Part shown: positions 1-9,371 of the stretch, in pieces
Numbering within the stretch: position 1 is the first letter of the stretch
Layout of the letters: each line of letters opens with the position of its first letter
Assembly (NCBI GenBank): GCA_016191245.1
Contig: JACPOY010000030.1
Coordinates: forward strand, 124,001 to 188,000
Origin: Gammaproteobacteria bacterium
Lineage (GTDB): Bacteria; Pseudomonadota; Gammaproteobacteria; Berkiellales; Berkiellaceae
Direction: 5' to 3'
DNA length: 64,000 nucleotides
The notes under the pieces: model-generated
Seen by the model: only the letters and a program-made list of their open reading frames with translations
Databases searched by the model: none
What the model was told of the DNA's origin: nothing
Translations under genes and position numbers: made by a program

Positions 1-1240
1 GTTTAGCTTTGAAAAGTGAAAGAGAAGCGGGGAAAAAAGTGAAAGCTAGGATGAAACTAATCGTTAACCCAATGGCCATGATTAAACCAAAATCAATCAA
101 TGGTTGAATACCACTAACTACTAATGATCCAAACCCAAAAATAGAGGTTCCTGAGGTATAAAAACAAGGCGCAAATTTAGACTTTAAAGTAGATAAGATT
201 AGCTCATCCCCATTCTCATCCTCGCTTTTGCTTTTTAATTCCAGCTCTCTGTAAGATACTATCAAGTAAATGATCAATGAAAATGTAAGGATCAATAATA
301 AAGGTGGAAAATTGGATGAGACAACCGTTACAGGCCATCCAATGAGACCTAATAAGCCCATCACGAATAAACCAGAAAGTAAGCAAGTGATAAGCGGCAA
401 AATAACCCAGCGAATCTCTCTAAATATTAAAAAAAGTAAGACAATAATACATATTGTAACGATCAGACCAAAACGATAAAAATCATGCTTGATAAAGGTA
501 ATTGAATCAGCCGCTATCATAGGTATGCCACCTAAATGTAAAGATGCATTCTTACTATGATTATGCATCACGTGACGTATCTTCTCGATAGTATCATGCT
601 GTTTTCTAATGGCTTCTGATCGATTGGGATCGATTTCTTTAGTGAATATTTCTTTTATATTTTGTTTTATCTGATTTGCATTTTTAGATGAAGATTTTGT
701 TGATTTTCTAGGATCTTTATTATCATCAACTATATCTATTAGTAGCGCTGTACTTTTTCCATCTTTGCTTAAAAGCAATCCTCTAAAAAATGGGCTAATC
801 AGAAGCTCCTGTTTGGCTAATGTCAAATTTGCATTTTTGTTCTCAATCGTGATTATTTGCTTACTGAGATCTTCATAGGTGACAGGAGGGCTTTTGATAA
901 GAGGAACATCTATGATACTTGTAATATCTTTAACATTTTTAATCTGTTTTAATTGTTGTTTTAACTTTTGTAAATCGTCAAGTACTGATTGGCTAAATAC
1001 ATCCTTTTTAGGTGAATATGTTAGTATTAGATAATCATCTAATCCATATTTTGTTTTTATCGATCTGTAGTAATTTAAATCTTTATCGTTTTTTAGAAGT
1101 AGCGTTTCAGCTGAGGCATCAAATTGAAATTTTGAGGCATAAGAACCCATCCAAGCAGCTAAAATGAAGATTGGTATTAAAGTAATGCTAGGATGTTTTA
1201 ACACTAACCATATATACAGATTTTTTAGCCACTGTATCAA
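1..1240 (-). CDS. RND/MMPL-family exporter, N-terminal part (cut by left edge)
   Basis: An open frame runs from 1240 to the window edge, 413 codons without a stop. It begins at a TTG with a GGAG ribosome site 7 to 8 bases upstream (1248-1251); an in-frame stop lies just before. The protein opens with a hydrophobic segment (IPIFILAAWMGSY), then has a large hydrophilic domain of about 230 residues. A cluster of membrane segments follows (for example LIVTICIIVLLFLIF and PLITCLLSGLFVMGLLG), ending in the GLTISFILAFTFFPASL type of helix seen in MMPL/HAE-3 exporters. That order (one helix, periplasmic loop, helix bundle) is half of an RND permease; the second half lies outside the window. Substrate unknown; family members export lipids, hopanoids or drugs. 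It lies 98 bases downstream of the methyltransferase gene on the same strand. Confidence 0.8.
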   Translation of the reverse strand, partial: MIQWLKNLYIWLVLKHPSITLIPIFILAAWMGSYASKFQFDASAETLLLKNDKDLNYYRSIKTKYGLDDYLILTYSPKKDVFSQSVLDDLQKLKQQLKQIKNVKDITSIIDVPLIKSPPVTYEDLSKQIITIENKNANLTLAKQELLISPFFRGLLLSKDGKSTALLIDIVDDNKDPRKSTKSSSKNANQIKQNIKEIFTKEIDPNRSEAIRKQHDTIEKIRHVMHNHSKNASLHLGGIPMIAADSITFIKHDFYRFGLIVTICIIVLLFLIFREIRWVILPLITCLLSGLFVMGLLGLIGWPVTVVSSNFPPLLLILTFSLIIYLIVSYRELELKSKSEDENGDELILSTLKSKFAPCFYTSGTSIFGFGSLVVSGIQPLIDFGLIMAIGLTISFILAFTFFPASLSLFKAK

Positions 1241-1338
1241 TAGATATCTCCAGAACCACTATAATTTTGATGATTATTGCCAAATGAATCATGGGGATGT
1301 ATTGAAGGATAGCAGATATAGATTGATGATTTTTTATG

Positions 1339-1923
1339 CTAGCGATATTTCATTTCATGCTCAATTAACCATTTTTTTCGTTCAAGTCCACCGCCATATC
1401 CGCCCAATTTGCCATTATGATTGATAACCCGATGGCAAGGTATAACAACGGCAAATTGATTTTTACCATTAGCATTGGCAACGGCGCGAAACGCGGTTGG
1501 TTTTCCACATAAGATAGCAATATCATAATAAGAGCGGGTTTGACCAAAAGGTATTTTTTTTAATTCATTCCATACTTGTTTTTGAAACGGTGTTCCTACA
1601 TTAGATAATGGGGTTTTAAAACGCTTTAATTCACCCTTAAAATACTTTTTTAATTCAAGTTTAATAGAGACAAGAGGAGGAGTTTGTCCTGCGAAAATAA
1701 CAGAGTTAGTCTTGTTTCTAAGGTGTCCAATTTCACGCATTAAACCCCGCCAATCTACAAATTCTAAAAGAAAAAGATGCTTCTGATCGGCAATGGCTAG
1801 CATATCGCCAAGCGGTGTTTTCATTAAAGCCGTATGCAAAATGTTACTATATGTATTTTTTGAAGTAGAGTTCGGTATTCCTGAAAATACATGTTTAAAA
1901 TCACTCATTGATTTAGTATTCAT
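1339..1923 (-). CDS. ogt: Methylated-DNA--protein-cysteine methyltransferase
   Basis: Suicide repair enzyme that transfers the alkyl group of O6-methylguanine (or O4-methylthymine) in DNA to its own cysteine. The active-site motif IPCHRV is present with the acceptor cysteine at residue 163, followed by GGYGGG and the winged-helix DNA-binding part from about residue 110 (TPFQKQVWNEL). The first 33 residues precede the usual start of the N-terminal domain (MKTPLGDML); the ATG at 1923 has a GGAA site 8 bases upstream, so the extension is probably real but could be a start error. No Ada-type zinc-binding N-terminal domain is present, so it is an Ogt-type protein and not Ada. It stands upstream of the MMPL exporter on the same strand. 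Confidence 0.9.
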   Translation of the reverse strand: MNTKSMSDFKHVFSGIPNSTSKNTYSNILHTALMKTPLGDMLAIADQKHLFLLEFVDWRGLMREIGHLRNKTNSVIFAGQTPPLVSIKLELKKYFKGELKRFKTPLSNVGTPFQKQVWNELKKIPFGQTRSYYDIAILCGKPTAFRAVANANGKNQFAVVIPCHRVINHNGKLGGYGGGLERKKWLIEHEMKYR

Positions 1924-2011
1924 TGTTAATAATTCCAGTTAGAGGTGTTTTATAGCCATTCTAAATAAAGCCGATATAATTAATTAATATTCTTGGTATG
2001 GGATCTATTTT

Positions 2012-2950
2012 ATGAAAGTCACGCTTGATCTTGAGCAGCTATTAGCTGACGAAAAAATTACTCAGCAAGAATATAACAAATTAAAAGTACTTGCTACCCA
2101 GTCAACAGGATCGCTCGCTTTTAGCATTCTCATTGGATTTGGCGTCATCGCCGTTAGTGGCGCAGCGTTAGCACTTGTACCTGCACCCATCACGGCCATC
2201 ATCATTGGAGCGGCGGTTTTAATTGGGGGAATAAGCCTTCTTAGATTGGGGCATGAACAATGGAAATTATTAGCTCAGATTTGTATCTTGGTCGGTGCTC
2301 TCATGCTAGCTGGCGGTATAGTAGTTGCAGATGATGGTAATGCAAGAAGTTTTATCGCAATCGCTGCTATTTATAGTATTGCTGCCGTTTTTGCGCATAG
2401 CAGTTTACTTACGGTACTCGCAGTCTTGTCTATTGGTCCTATCTTAGGTGCCAGCACAGGTTATGGACATGCAACTTATATGTTAAGCGTGCAAGAGCCT
2501 CTATTGAGTATTATTGTTTTTAGCTTTATGGGAGTCGTATTTTATTGGCTTTCTACGAAATTGCCGCTTGCAAAGGATTTGCATCTTATTTATTCGCATT
2601 TAGCCATTATTGCCTCTAGGACTTGTTTATTTATGGTTAATCTTGGTTTCTGGATAGGCTCACTATGGGGAGATAAATTAAATAAATTAACGGCAACACC
2701 TGTTATTGTATCTGATGTGGCTTTTTCTGTTGTGTGGGCAATTGCTCTTATCGCAACTGGCATATGGGCATGGCAAAACAATCGCCGTTGGGTCGTCAAT
2801 GTGGTTGCCATTTTTGGTGGTATTCATTTTTATACTCAATGGTTTGAACACCTTAGCGCATCAGCAGGTTCAGTATTAATGGCAGGCGTATTAGCATTAG
2901 TCTTTGCACTGATGATAAAACACTTAAATTCAATGATGACAACCAAATAA
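2012..2950 (+). CDS. DUF2157-like polytopic membrane protein
   Basis: A 312-residue protein with a short soluble N-terminus (LLADEKITQQEYNKLK, residues 10-25) followed by nine or ten hydrophobic segments that fill the rest of the chain. A short charged helix with an Asp/Glu-rich start followed by paired helices resembles DUF2157 membrane proteins of unknown function; this is recognition of general layout and not a firm match. The start is supported by GGGA 8 bases before the ATG. The next gene, a methyltransferase, begins 5 bases after the stop, so the two are probably co-transcribed and translationally coupled. Confidence 0.65.
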   Translation: MKVTLDLEQLLADEKITQQEYNKLKVLATQSTGSLAFSILIGFGVIAVSGAALALVPAPITAIIIGAAVLIGGISLLRLGHEQWKLLAQICILVGALMLAGGIVVADDGNARSFIAIAAIYSIAAVFAHSSLLTVLAVLSIGPILGASTGYGHATYMLSVQEPLLSIIVFSFMGVVFYWLSTKLPLAKDLHLIYSHLAIIASRTCLFMVNLGFWIGSLWGDKLNKLTATPVIVSDVAFSVVWAIALIATGIWAWQNNRRWVVNVVAIFGGIHFYTQWFEHLSASAGSVLMAGVLALVFALMIKHLNSMMTTK

Positions 2951-2955
2951 TATAA

Positions 2956-3837
2956 ATGATTCAGACCAACATACCAATTGAAAGTAATCATGCTATAAAT
3001 GTAAAAAAAATTGAGCGTCAGTGGCATGCTTTATCCAATATTTGGCGTAAAGTCTGGGGACCACACATTCATCATGGCTATTATTATCCAAAAATTGAAA
3101 ATTCAGCACTAACTCCCCAAGAAATTTTATTAGAAAATTTAACTAAGAGTTTCCATTTTATACAAGGTTGTAATGTTGTAGATGTCGGCTGTGGAATGGG
3201 TGAAACCGCTATTTATTTTGCTAAAAAATATCCTATTAATATAACTGGGATCAACATTAGTGATACGCAATTAGAAATAGCAAAAACTGAAGCAAAAAGA
3301 GCGTTACTTACAAATATTACTTTTATTCACGACGATGCTCACTTAATGCATAAACTAGAGGATAATTATTATGATATTATGTTGTCTATAGAGAGTGCTG
3401 AGCAATATACCAAGAAGGAGTTGTTTCTTAGGCAGGCTTTTAGAGTTTTAAAACCTGGTGGCAAATTACTAATTGCAACATGGTGTTCTGATAAAGAGAC
3501 TTACGAAGGAAAAGAAGCCAAAGAATACTTAGCGCTGTGTAATATCTTTTGTGTGCCATATATGCCGACTATTGAATATTATCGTCAAATTTTAGGTAAA
3601 GACTTTCATTTGATATCAGCCCAAGATTGGTCTGAAAACGTGAAAGAGAGTTGGAAAATTGGAATTGATAAATTAAATGAATTGTCATATTTTCAATTAT
3701 TTAAACTCAGTGGCTTTGATGGGATAAGAATGATTAGAAAAATAGAACTATTGCAAAATGCCTTTGAACAAGGCAGGATCCGCTATGGTGTTTTTATTGC
3801 AGAAAAAAGTCTTAGTACAACATTACCCAACTTTTAA
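2956..3837 (+). CDS. Class I SAM-dependent methyltransferase
   Basis: A 293-residue soluble methyltransferase. Motif I is VDVGCGMGE (residues 75-83), followed by the acidic end of beta 2 (ITGINIS), motif II region DIMLSIESAEQY and the post-motif LKPGGKLLIATW. The HHGYYYP stretch before motif I (residues 39-45) is typical of the gamma-tocopherol / sterol / sarcosine-dimethylglycine methyltransferase group, which act on small molecules or lipids. The real substrate cannot be told. There is no clear ribosome site, which fits coupling to the membrane protein gene that ends 5 bases upstream. Its last 15 bases overlap the convergent gene that ends at 3823. Confidence 0.85.
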   Translation: MIQTNIPIESNHAINVKKIERQWHALSNIWRKVWGPHIHHGYYYPKIENSALTPQEILLENLTKSFHFIQGCNVVDVGCGMGETAIYFAKKYPINITGINISDTQLEIAKTEAKRALLTNITFIHDDAHLMHKLEDNYYDIMLSIESAEQYTKKELFLRQAFRVLKPGGKLLIATWCSDKETYEGKEAKEYLALCNIFCVPYMPTIEYYRQILGKDFHLISAQDWSENVKESWKIGIDKLNELSYFQLFKLSGFDGIRMIRKIELLQNAFEQGRIRYGVFIAEKSLSTTLPNF

Positions 3838-5445
3838 ACTTTTGCTTGGTTCGCTAGAGATGATTTTAGGAGCTTCTTCTGAATTTTTGTATTTTTCTTT
3901 AATGGCATTCTCAAGCGCTGTTTTCATTTCAGCTTTGATATCATCTGGCGTATCTTCTAAGTTAAATTCGGTTTCTTTCGTTGAGTTTTGAACCGCTATT
4001 TTGCATATTGACTCTATTGAACGCTTTTTTTGTTCTGGTGAGGCGTTTTCATCTAATGAATAATCTGCGCCACCTTTACCATTGTCATCGATATACACAT
4101 TGATAGGTGAGGCATCAGTAGATGCTTGTATTTCTATTTTAAGTCTACCTTTTGGTTTAAATCCTAATTGTTGTTCTTCAACTTTAGTAATGTTGAGTAA
4201 TGCTTTGTTTTCCGCTTTCTCTAAATAATTTTTGATTTGAGGTATGGTTATTGAAAGTTGTTGAAGAGCAGATTCTAAAGATGAATTTGGATGAGATGTA
4301 CTTTCATGTCCAGGAACAAATGTAGTGTCTTTTTGTTCAAGCAGGGAATCAATTGGATCTGCTTGGGGTTCTTCAAGTGAATCCGGTTTTGTGAGTACTT
4401 TTGAAATATTTTGCGCAAAAAATTGCCTATTAGCGGGCGTTATACTTTCCTCAAGTTTAGTGTATATTTTTGCAACAGCGGAAAGGAATTTATCATTTCG
4501 CTTAGTTTCAGCTTCAGCTTTATCAGGATCGCTCATTTTGTCGATATATTTCTGTCTGTTTTTTACAATTTCAATGACTAAGTTAGCATACATAGCTTGT
4601 AATTCTGGATTTTTATTTGCAGCATTCATTTTGGTTATTATTCTATTTGCTTCAGTATCACGATTGTATCTTGTGAAACTTTTATATGCTTTGCGATCTT
4701 TGTTTTGTGAATATTCTTTTATCGCTTCGTCATTTAATTTACCTTGTCTGTCAAGCTTAACAAGACAAAGCATAGGTTCAACCGAGGTTAATCTATTAGA
4801 GTAATTACAGGTGCCAAATTTTTGTAATTTTGAAGGAAAAGTAGCAATAGGTTCTTTATTGTTTGCAATTTCACTAATGGTTCCTAAAATAACTTTGGGA
4901 TCATTAGGTGTACTTTGTAGTCTTTCTAATTGATCCGATGTGATTTCTTTAGGATCAATTTTATAAATTTTTGTGCAATCTTTTTCACCTCCATACATCC
5001 CTCTATCACAAACCACCATATAGTTACCATAAAAAGTAATGCCAATACTATGAGGGTCTTCGCCAAACCACATTGAATTACCAAGATGAACAAGTTCGCG
5101 GGAGTCTTTATCTGCACCTGCTTTAATTCTTTTTAAATTATCTTTTACGCAATCGACAGGGTTACCATTTTTTGCTTCTTGTTGCGCTTTTGTAAATGCA
5201 TTTCTAATTTTAAGCCAATCTGGTCTATCTTCTGATTGTAATGTTGGGATGTATGCATTAAGTTTTTCGTTTAAATATCCCAATGAGGTTGATGCATAGT
5301 TCCCGCTTCCTTTGCGACTAACTATTCCATTATTGGACTTGAATTCCATCTTGCCATCAAGCCCCATAATATGTTCGGCTCTCATTGCCTCTGCTTCAAA
5401 GAGCTTAATTATATCTGTACCTTGATTTAATTGTGATAAACTCAT
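3823..5445 (-). CDS. Hypothetical protein, effector-like, 540 aa
   Basis: Family not recognised. The protein is soluble, with no signal peptide or membrane segment. Residues 115-230 look like a folded enzyme-like domain: HSIGITFYG (H132), VVCDRG (C146), a FGTCNYSN motif (C213), then a helical part that includes KSFTRYNRDTEANR. A conserved His followed by an NRG/DRG-type strand and then a G-x-C motif is an arrangement I associate from memory with uncharacterised Legionella and Coxiella effectors; that link is weak. The C-terminal 250 residues are hydrophilic and rich in Lys, Glu and Ser, with predicted helices and low complexity. The ATG at 5445 has AAGG 7 bases upstream. It is a single gene, convergent with the methyltransferase. 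Confidence 0.75.
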   Translation of the reverse strand: MSLSQLNQGTDIIKLFEAEAMRAEHIMGLDGKMEFKSNNGIVSRKGSGNYASTSLGYLNEKLNAYIPTLQSEDRPDWLKIRNAFTKAQQEAKNGNPVDCVKDNLKRIKAGADKDSRELVHLGNSMWFGEDPHSIGITFYGNYMVVCDRGMYGGEKDCTKIYKIDPKEITSDQLERLQSTPNDPKVILGTISEIANNKEPIATFPSKLQKFGTCNYSNRLTSVEPMLCLVKLDRQGKLNDEAIKEYSQNKDRKAYKSFTRYNRDTEANRIITKMNAANKNPELQAMYANLVIEIVKNRQKYIDKMSDPDKAEAETKRNDKFLSAVAKIYTKLEESITPANRQFFAQNISKVLTKPDSLEEPQADPIDSLLEQKDTTFVPGHESTSHPNSSLESALQQLSITIPQIKNYLEKAENKALLNITKVEEQQLGFKPKGRLKIEIQASTDASPINVYIDDNGKGGADYSLDENASPEQKKRSIESICKIAVQNSTKETEFNLEDTPDDIKAEMKTALENAIKEKYKNSEEAPKIISSEPSKSLKVG

Positions 5446-5553
5446 GCTAACGCCTTAAAGTATAAAAAATGCATTTATACGCTTTAAAGAATTAGATTTA
5501 TTTTTAATACAAGAAGTTCAATTTTGATTCATGTATATACATATTTTAGGTTT

Positions 5554-6135
5554 TTATCGTTGTTTTATAAATTCTGTTAGCCTTAAGTAGCTGGTTAATA
5601 GGACTAAAATAATAAATATTGCTGCAAGCCATGAAAAAATGGATGGAAACAATATCATCAATGCAAAAAAGATAAATGCTTCTGCTCGTTCGATGAGACC
5701 TGGACTATAATAAAAACTTTTTTGTGTATTGTTTGGGCTAAATATTCCCACAACAAGAAAACTTGTGACGCAAATATAACAACTTCCTAACATAAGTAAG
5801 CACAGCCAGCCCCGTTGTTCAGGATCTACAGCAAATAATCCTATTATAATTGCTAACTCGACTATTCGATCTGAAACAATATCATACACGGTTCCTAAAT
5901 CGGTCGTTTTACCTGAAATTCTTGCTATGGTACCATCCAAGGTATCCAAAAATCCCGATGTCAGTAAAAAGAATAGAGCAATACTTGTTAAGTTGAGCAT
6001 CAGAAAAGGAGCAACCATGATGCCTGTTAGACAAGCAAATAATGTAACTCTATCAGCTGAAATATCTTTAATTCTATTTGCAATAGGCATGACCAAGCAT
6101 TGTTGGTATATTGGGCGTAAATAGGTTTCTAGCAT
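5554..6135 (-). CDS. CDP-alcohol phosphatidyltransferase family protein
   Basis: Integral membrane enzyme that joins a CDP-linked lipid to an alcohol with release of CMP. The full family signature is present: D64-x2-D67-G68-x2-A71-R72-x8-G81-x3-D85-x3-D89. Five or six membrane segments follow the usual pattern, and 193 residues is a normal length. Which alcohol (glycerol phosphate, inositol, serine or other) cannot be told. The ATG has AGGA 7 bases upstream, inside the end of the preceding oxidoreductase gene (stop at 6140). It is the last gene of a three-gene operon with TVP38-like and FAD-oxidoreductase genes, a grouping that suggests membrane lipid remodelling. Confidence 0.9.
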   Translation of the reverse strand: MLETYLRPIYQQCLVMPIANRIKDISADRVTLFACLTGIMVAPFLMLNLTSIALFFLLTSGFLDTLDGTIARISGKTTDLGTVYDIVSDRIVELAIIIGLFAVDPEQRGWLCLLMLGSCYICVTSFLVVGIFSPNNTQKSFYYSPGLIERAEAFIFFALMILFPSIFSWLAAIFIILVLLTSYLRLTEFIKQR

Positions 6136-6139
6136 AAAG

Positions 6140-7561
6140 TTATCCTAATATTCTTAAAAAGTGCACTATTTTTTGCACTGTTTTTGAGAAGAGTTTTGGT
6201 TTGTAATACTCACCAGCAACACTTTTCGATATTTCGCTGAGAGTGGGGTAAGGAACAATAACATCAGTCATGCTCTTGATAGATTTATTATGTTGAATTG
6301 CATATATCCAAGGTAATAATAATTCTCCGGCAGACGGGCACAAGATAGTTACTGCCAATATTTGAGCTTTACGACTGATTGTGATTTTAATTTTTCCAAT
6401 GGTTTGGTGCTCTGTATGCGCGCGATCATTTTGATTAAAATCTAATGTTATTTCTTTAGCATTAGGATCTTGTTGTTTTATCTCATCATTTGTTAATCCA
6501 ACATGGGCTAATTCAGGCAAGGTATAGGTTACCCAGGGAATCGCACGATAGTCCACTTTTGCAGGCAAGCGAAATAAAATATTTCGGATAACGATACCTG
6601 CATGATAATTGGCAATATGAGTAAACTGATACCCTCCAATAATGTCACCTATGGCATAAACATTTTTATTTGTTGTGCGTAAACTTGCATCAACATTGAT
6701 TCCTTTTGGTCCAAATTTGATTTTTGCTGCTTCAAGATTTAAGTGCTGTAGCTCGGGATTGCGTCCTGTTGCAATAAGGATATCAGAACCTGTTATTGAT
6801 ATATTTTGGTTATTTCTTGTAAAACGTATTTCAATTTGATTATTTTGCTTTAAGCATTCTGATATGTTTATGTTCTCATGGAGTGATAGCGTTTGTTTTA
6901 ATTCGGTGCGCAATATTTCGACAAAATCTGGATCATCATGTGGCAAAATATGCTTGCTTTCTAAAATGGTTACTTTTATCCCTAAAAGCGAAAATGCTTG
7001 CCCTAATTCACAACCAATTGGGCCGCCACCAATGACAATGAGATGATCAGGCTTTTGCTTTAAATTAAAAATTGTTTCGTTAGTATAAAATGGAACTTTA
7101 TCTAAACCCGGTATTGGAGGGATAGCGGGAGATGAACCGGTTGCAATTACGATACGCCTAGCTTTTATTTGTGTTTTGCCTGCAATTACAGCTCTTTGAT
7201 CATGAAAATAACCGAGTTCTTTGATTACAGTCACTCCTAACTTCTCAAATCGTTCTTGTGAATCATGAGATCGTAAGCTCTCAATAACACTCTGTACATG
7301 TTGCATCACTTTTTGAAAATGAATTCGAGGTTCAACTGCAGTAATACCAAATTTTTCCGATATGCGAAAATTTTGTGCAGCCTTGGCTGCAGCTAACAAA
7401 GATTTTGACGGGATACATCCATCATTGAGGCAATCGCCGCCCATTTTATTTTTTTCAATTAAGACAACACTAGCTCCCATTTGTACTGCACCGGCAGCGA
7501 CACTTAATCCACCTGAGCCCCCTCCAATGATACAAATATCAGGTTTTAAAGTATTACTCAT
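6140..7561 (-). CDS. FAD-dependent pyridine nucleotide-disulfide oxidoreductase (MerA/Lpd-like)
   Basis: A 473-residue class I flavoprotein disulfide reductase. It has the FAD-binding GGGSGG loop (residues 13-18), the redox-active pair in GGDCLNDGCIPSK (C44 and C49), a second dinucleotide fold (VIGGGPIGCELGQ) for NAD(P)H, and the second FAD motif NVYAIGDI. The C-terminal dimerisation motif reads VPYPTLSE: tyrosine stands where lipoamide dehydrogenase has the catalytic His of HPT. It is therefore nearer mercuric-reductase-like proteins and is unlikely to act on lipoamide; no heavy-metal-binding N-terminal domain is present. I place the start at the ATG at 7561, which overlaps the TGA of the TVP38 gene as ATGA; a longer form from 7579 is less likely. 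Confidence 0.9.
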   Translation of the reverse strand: MSNTLKPDICIIGGGSGGLSVAAGAVQMGASVVLIEKNKMGGDCLNDGCIPSKSLLAAAKAAQNFRISEKFGITAVEPRIHFQKVMQHVQSVIESLRSHDSQERFEKLGVTVIKELGYFHDQRAVIAGKTQIKARRIVIATGSSPAIPPIPGLDKVPFYTNETIFNLKQKPDHLIVIGGGPIGCELGQAFSLLGIKVTILESKHILPHDDPDFVEILRTELKQTLSLHENINISECLKQNNQIEIRFTRNNQNISITGSDILIATGRNPELQHLNLEAAKIKFGPKGINVDASLRTTNKNVYAIGDIIGGYQFTHIANYHAGIVIRNILFRLPAKVDYRAIPWVTYTLPELAHVGLTNDEIKQQDPNAKEITLDFNQNDRAHTEHQTIGKIKITISRKAQILAVTILCPSAGELLLPWIYAIQHNKSIKSMTDVIVPYPTLSEISKSVAGEYYKPKLFSKTVQKIVHFLRILG

Positions 7562-8265
7562 ACATTTTTTCCTTTCCATTTCTTATAGATAACTGGCAGC
7601 AAGGCTAAGAGGGCAAGGCCTATTAAAGGTAAAAAAATGGAAGGTGCAAAGATAATATGAAGATTAGGTTGTTGGTTGGTTTGAAATACAGTATTTAAGC
7701 TATTACCTACCATCACATAGATAAAAGAGCCAGGAATAATGCCAATAAAGGTAGCCATTATAAAAATTTTTAATTTCACATTTAATAATGCAGGAACAAT
7801 ATTAACAACCCAAAATGGAAATAAAGGAATTAATCTTAGAAAAAGTAAATAATAAAAAGCATTTTCTTGCATTTGATTTTTCATTTGGTGAGTCCATTTT
7901 GTTGCTCTCTTTCTAAGCCAATCACCTAAAGTGGTACTAACTACAAGAAAAAGGATAGTTGCGCCAATTGTTGCACTGATTACTACATACAAGGTAGCTA
8001 ATGGACCAAATAAAAAACCTCCAGCAAGTGTTAAAAAAATTGCCCCGGGTACTGAAAGGGTAACAGAAACGATGTAAAGCAACATATAGAGTGTAACGGT
8101 TACTAAATATTGTTGCTTAGCAAATTGATGCAATTGTGCATGATGTTGTTTTAAAGAAGCGTAGCTAAGATATTCATACCAATGAAAATAATAGACACTG
8201 CCTAATCCTATCAAGATTAGGCTTAATACAAGCCATGGCATTTTTGTTTTAAACCATTCCTGCAT
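7558..8265 (-). CDS. TVP38/TMEM64 (DedA-like) membrane protein
   Basis: A polytopic inner-membrane protein of the VTT/SNARE-associated domain family, related to DedA; some family members act as lipid scramblases or in membrane homeostasis. The family core is visible: VPGAIFLTLAGGFLFGPL, then the FLRLIPLFPFWVVNIVPALL stretch with its Arg and Pro residues, then GIIPGSFIYVMVG. I chose the ATG at 8265 because AAGGAT lies 6 bases upstream; an earlier ATG at 8313 has no ribosome site. It is the first gene of the operon with the FAD oxidoreductase (ATGA overlap) and the CDP-alcohol transferase. The association of TVP38 proteins with disulfide oxidoreductases is common in bacteria. Confidence 0.88.
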   Translation of the reverse strand: MQEWFKTKMPWLVLSLILIGLGSVYYFHWYEYLSYASLKQHHAQLHQFAKQQYLVTVTLYMLLYIVSVTLSVPGAIFLTLAGGFLFGPLATLYVVISATIGATILFLVVSTTLGDWLRKRATKWTHQMKNQMQENAFYYLLFLRLIPLFPFWVVNIVPALLNVKLKIFIMATFIGIIPGSFIYVMVGNSLNTVFQTNQQPNLHIIFAPSIFLPLIGLALLALLPVIYKKWKGKNV

Positions 8266-8391
8266 TTTTATATCCTTATGATCTATTATGAAATAGTACT
8301 TCTCAATTTCCATTTGTACTAGGTATTTGCAGGTGAGGCATTATAAATCATTTATCTTACTTTTAACTATATTTAAGACCAGGGATATCAA

Positions 8392-9255
8392 TTGACTCAT
8401 TCAGTTCTTTTTGGCTTGATCCTTGTATTAAGTTACATCGTGCTTTTTGTAGCCGAGAGAGTATGGCCTTTGCGCCAGCGAAAGTACCCTCAACAACCTC
8501 GAATTTATGTTAATGCAATTTTCACCATTTTCGTTTTATGCATAGCTGCTTTACTGATTGGTCCAATAGTGAAATACATGTTGCAATTTACTCATGATTA
8601 TTCCTTTGGCTTATTACATTTATATCCAATTCCAGCAATGGTATCTATGATTTTAGGATTTTTGTTAATGGATTTAACAATGTATTACTGGCATTGGATG
8701 AATCATAAAATTCCTTGGTTATGGCGATTTCACAATGTTCATCATGTTGATCCTGATTTGGATGTTACTACTTCAATGCGCTTTCATATGATTGAAATAG
8801 CTTATTCTAGTATATTTAGAATAATACAAATAAGTTTAATTGGCCTTGATCCTATTATTTTTATTAGCTATGAGTTGGTATTTCAGTGCAATACTTTTTT
8901 TCATCATAGTAATATTAAATTGCCAATTCAACTAGAACGAATTCTCAATAAAATAATGGTGACACCAAGAATGCATGGGATCCACCATTCTGATTATCGA
9001 GATGAGACAGATAGAAATTATGGTATTGTATTTTCATTTTGGGACCACATGCATCGAACAATAAAATTAAATATTGCTCAAATAAATATTAATATTGGTG
9101 TGCCGGCTTATCAAAAACCAAAAGATAATACGCTTATCAATTTGTTAGTGATGCCTTTTAGGCAGCAAAAAAACTATTGGATATTAAATAATGATAAAAA
9201 ACATTTATTTCGCGAAACTTCTCAGGATCTTCCTATTAATACATTAGCAGAATAA
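8392..9255 (+). CDS. Sterol desaturase / fatty acid hydroxylase family protein
   Basis: Membrane di-iron enzyme of the ERG3/FAH superfamily, which hydroxylates or desaturates lipids using O2. Three or four N-terminal hydrophobic segments are followed by histidine boxes: HWMNH (HxxxH), FHNVHH (HxxHH), FFHH, and GIHHSDYRDE followed by WDHMH. The spacing is that of the family and the length of 287 residues is normal. The start is a TTG at 8392 with AGGGA about 8 bases upstream; no in-frame ATG lies near. The gene diverges from the TVP38 operon. The lipid substrate cannot be told; bacterial relatives act on sterol-like lipids, carotenoids or ether lipids. Confidence 0.85.
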   Translation: MTHSVLFGLILVLSYIVLFVAERVWPLRQRKYPQQPRIYVNAIFTIFVLCIAALLIGPIVKYMLQFTHDYSFGLLHLYPIPAMVSMILGFLLMDLTMYYWHWMNHKIPWLWRFHNVHHVDPDLDVTTSMRFHMIEIAYSSIFRIIQISLIGLDPIIFISYELVFQCNTFFHHSNIKLPIQLERILNKIMVTPRMHGIHHSDYRDETDRNYGIVFSFWDHMHRTIKLNIAQININIGVPAYQKPKDNTLINLLVMPFRQQKNYWILNNDKKHLFRETSQDLPINTLAE

Positions 9256-9371
9256 AAATCTTTGCGTTCTTTGTGAATACTCTAATTTGAATCTATTTAG
9301 ATCATTTTTAAAGTGATATAGTTTTATTAATATAAAGAGACCTGAAGTTATCTATATAACAAGGAGTGAAT

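Noticed and set aside
4325..4804. 159-codon plus-strand hydrophobic frame inside the 540-aa gene
   Set aside because: Antisense shadow; the minus-strand gene has a good ribosome site and continuous frame.
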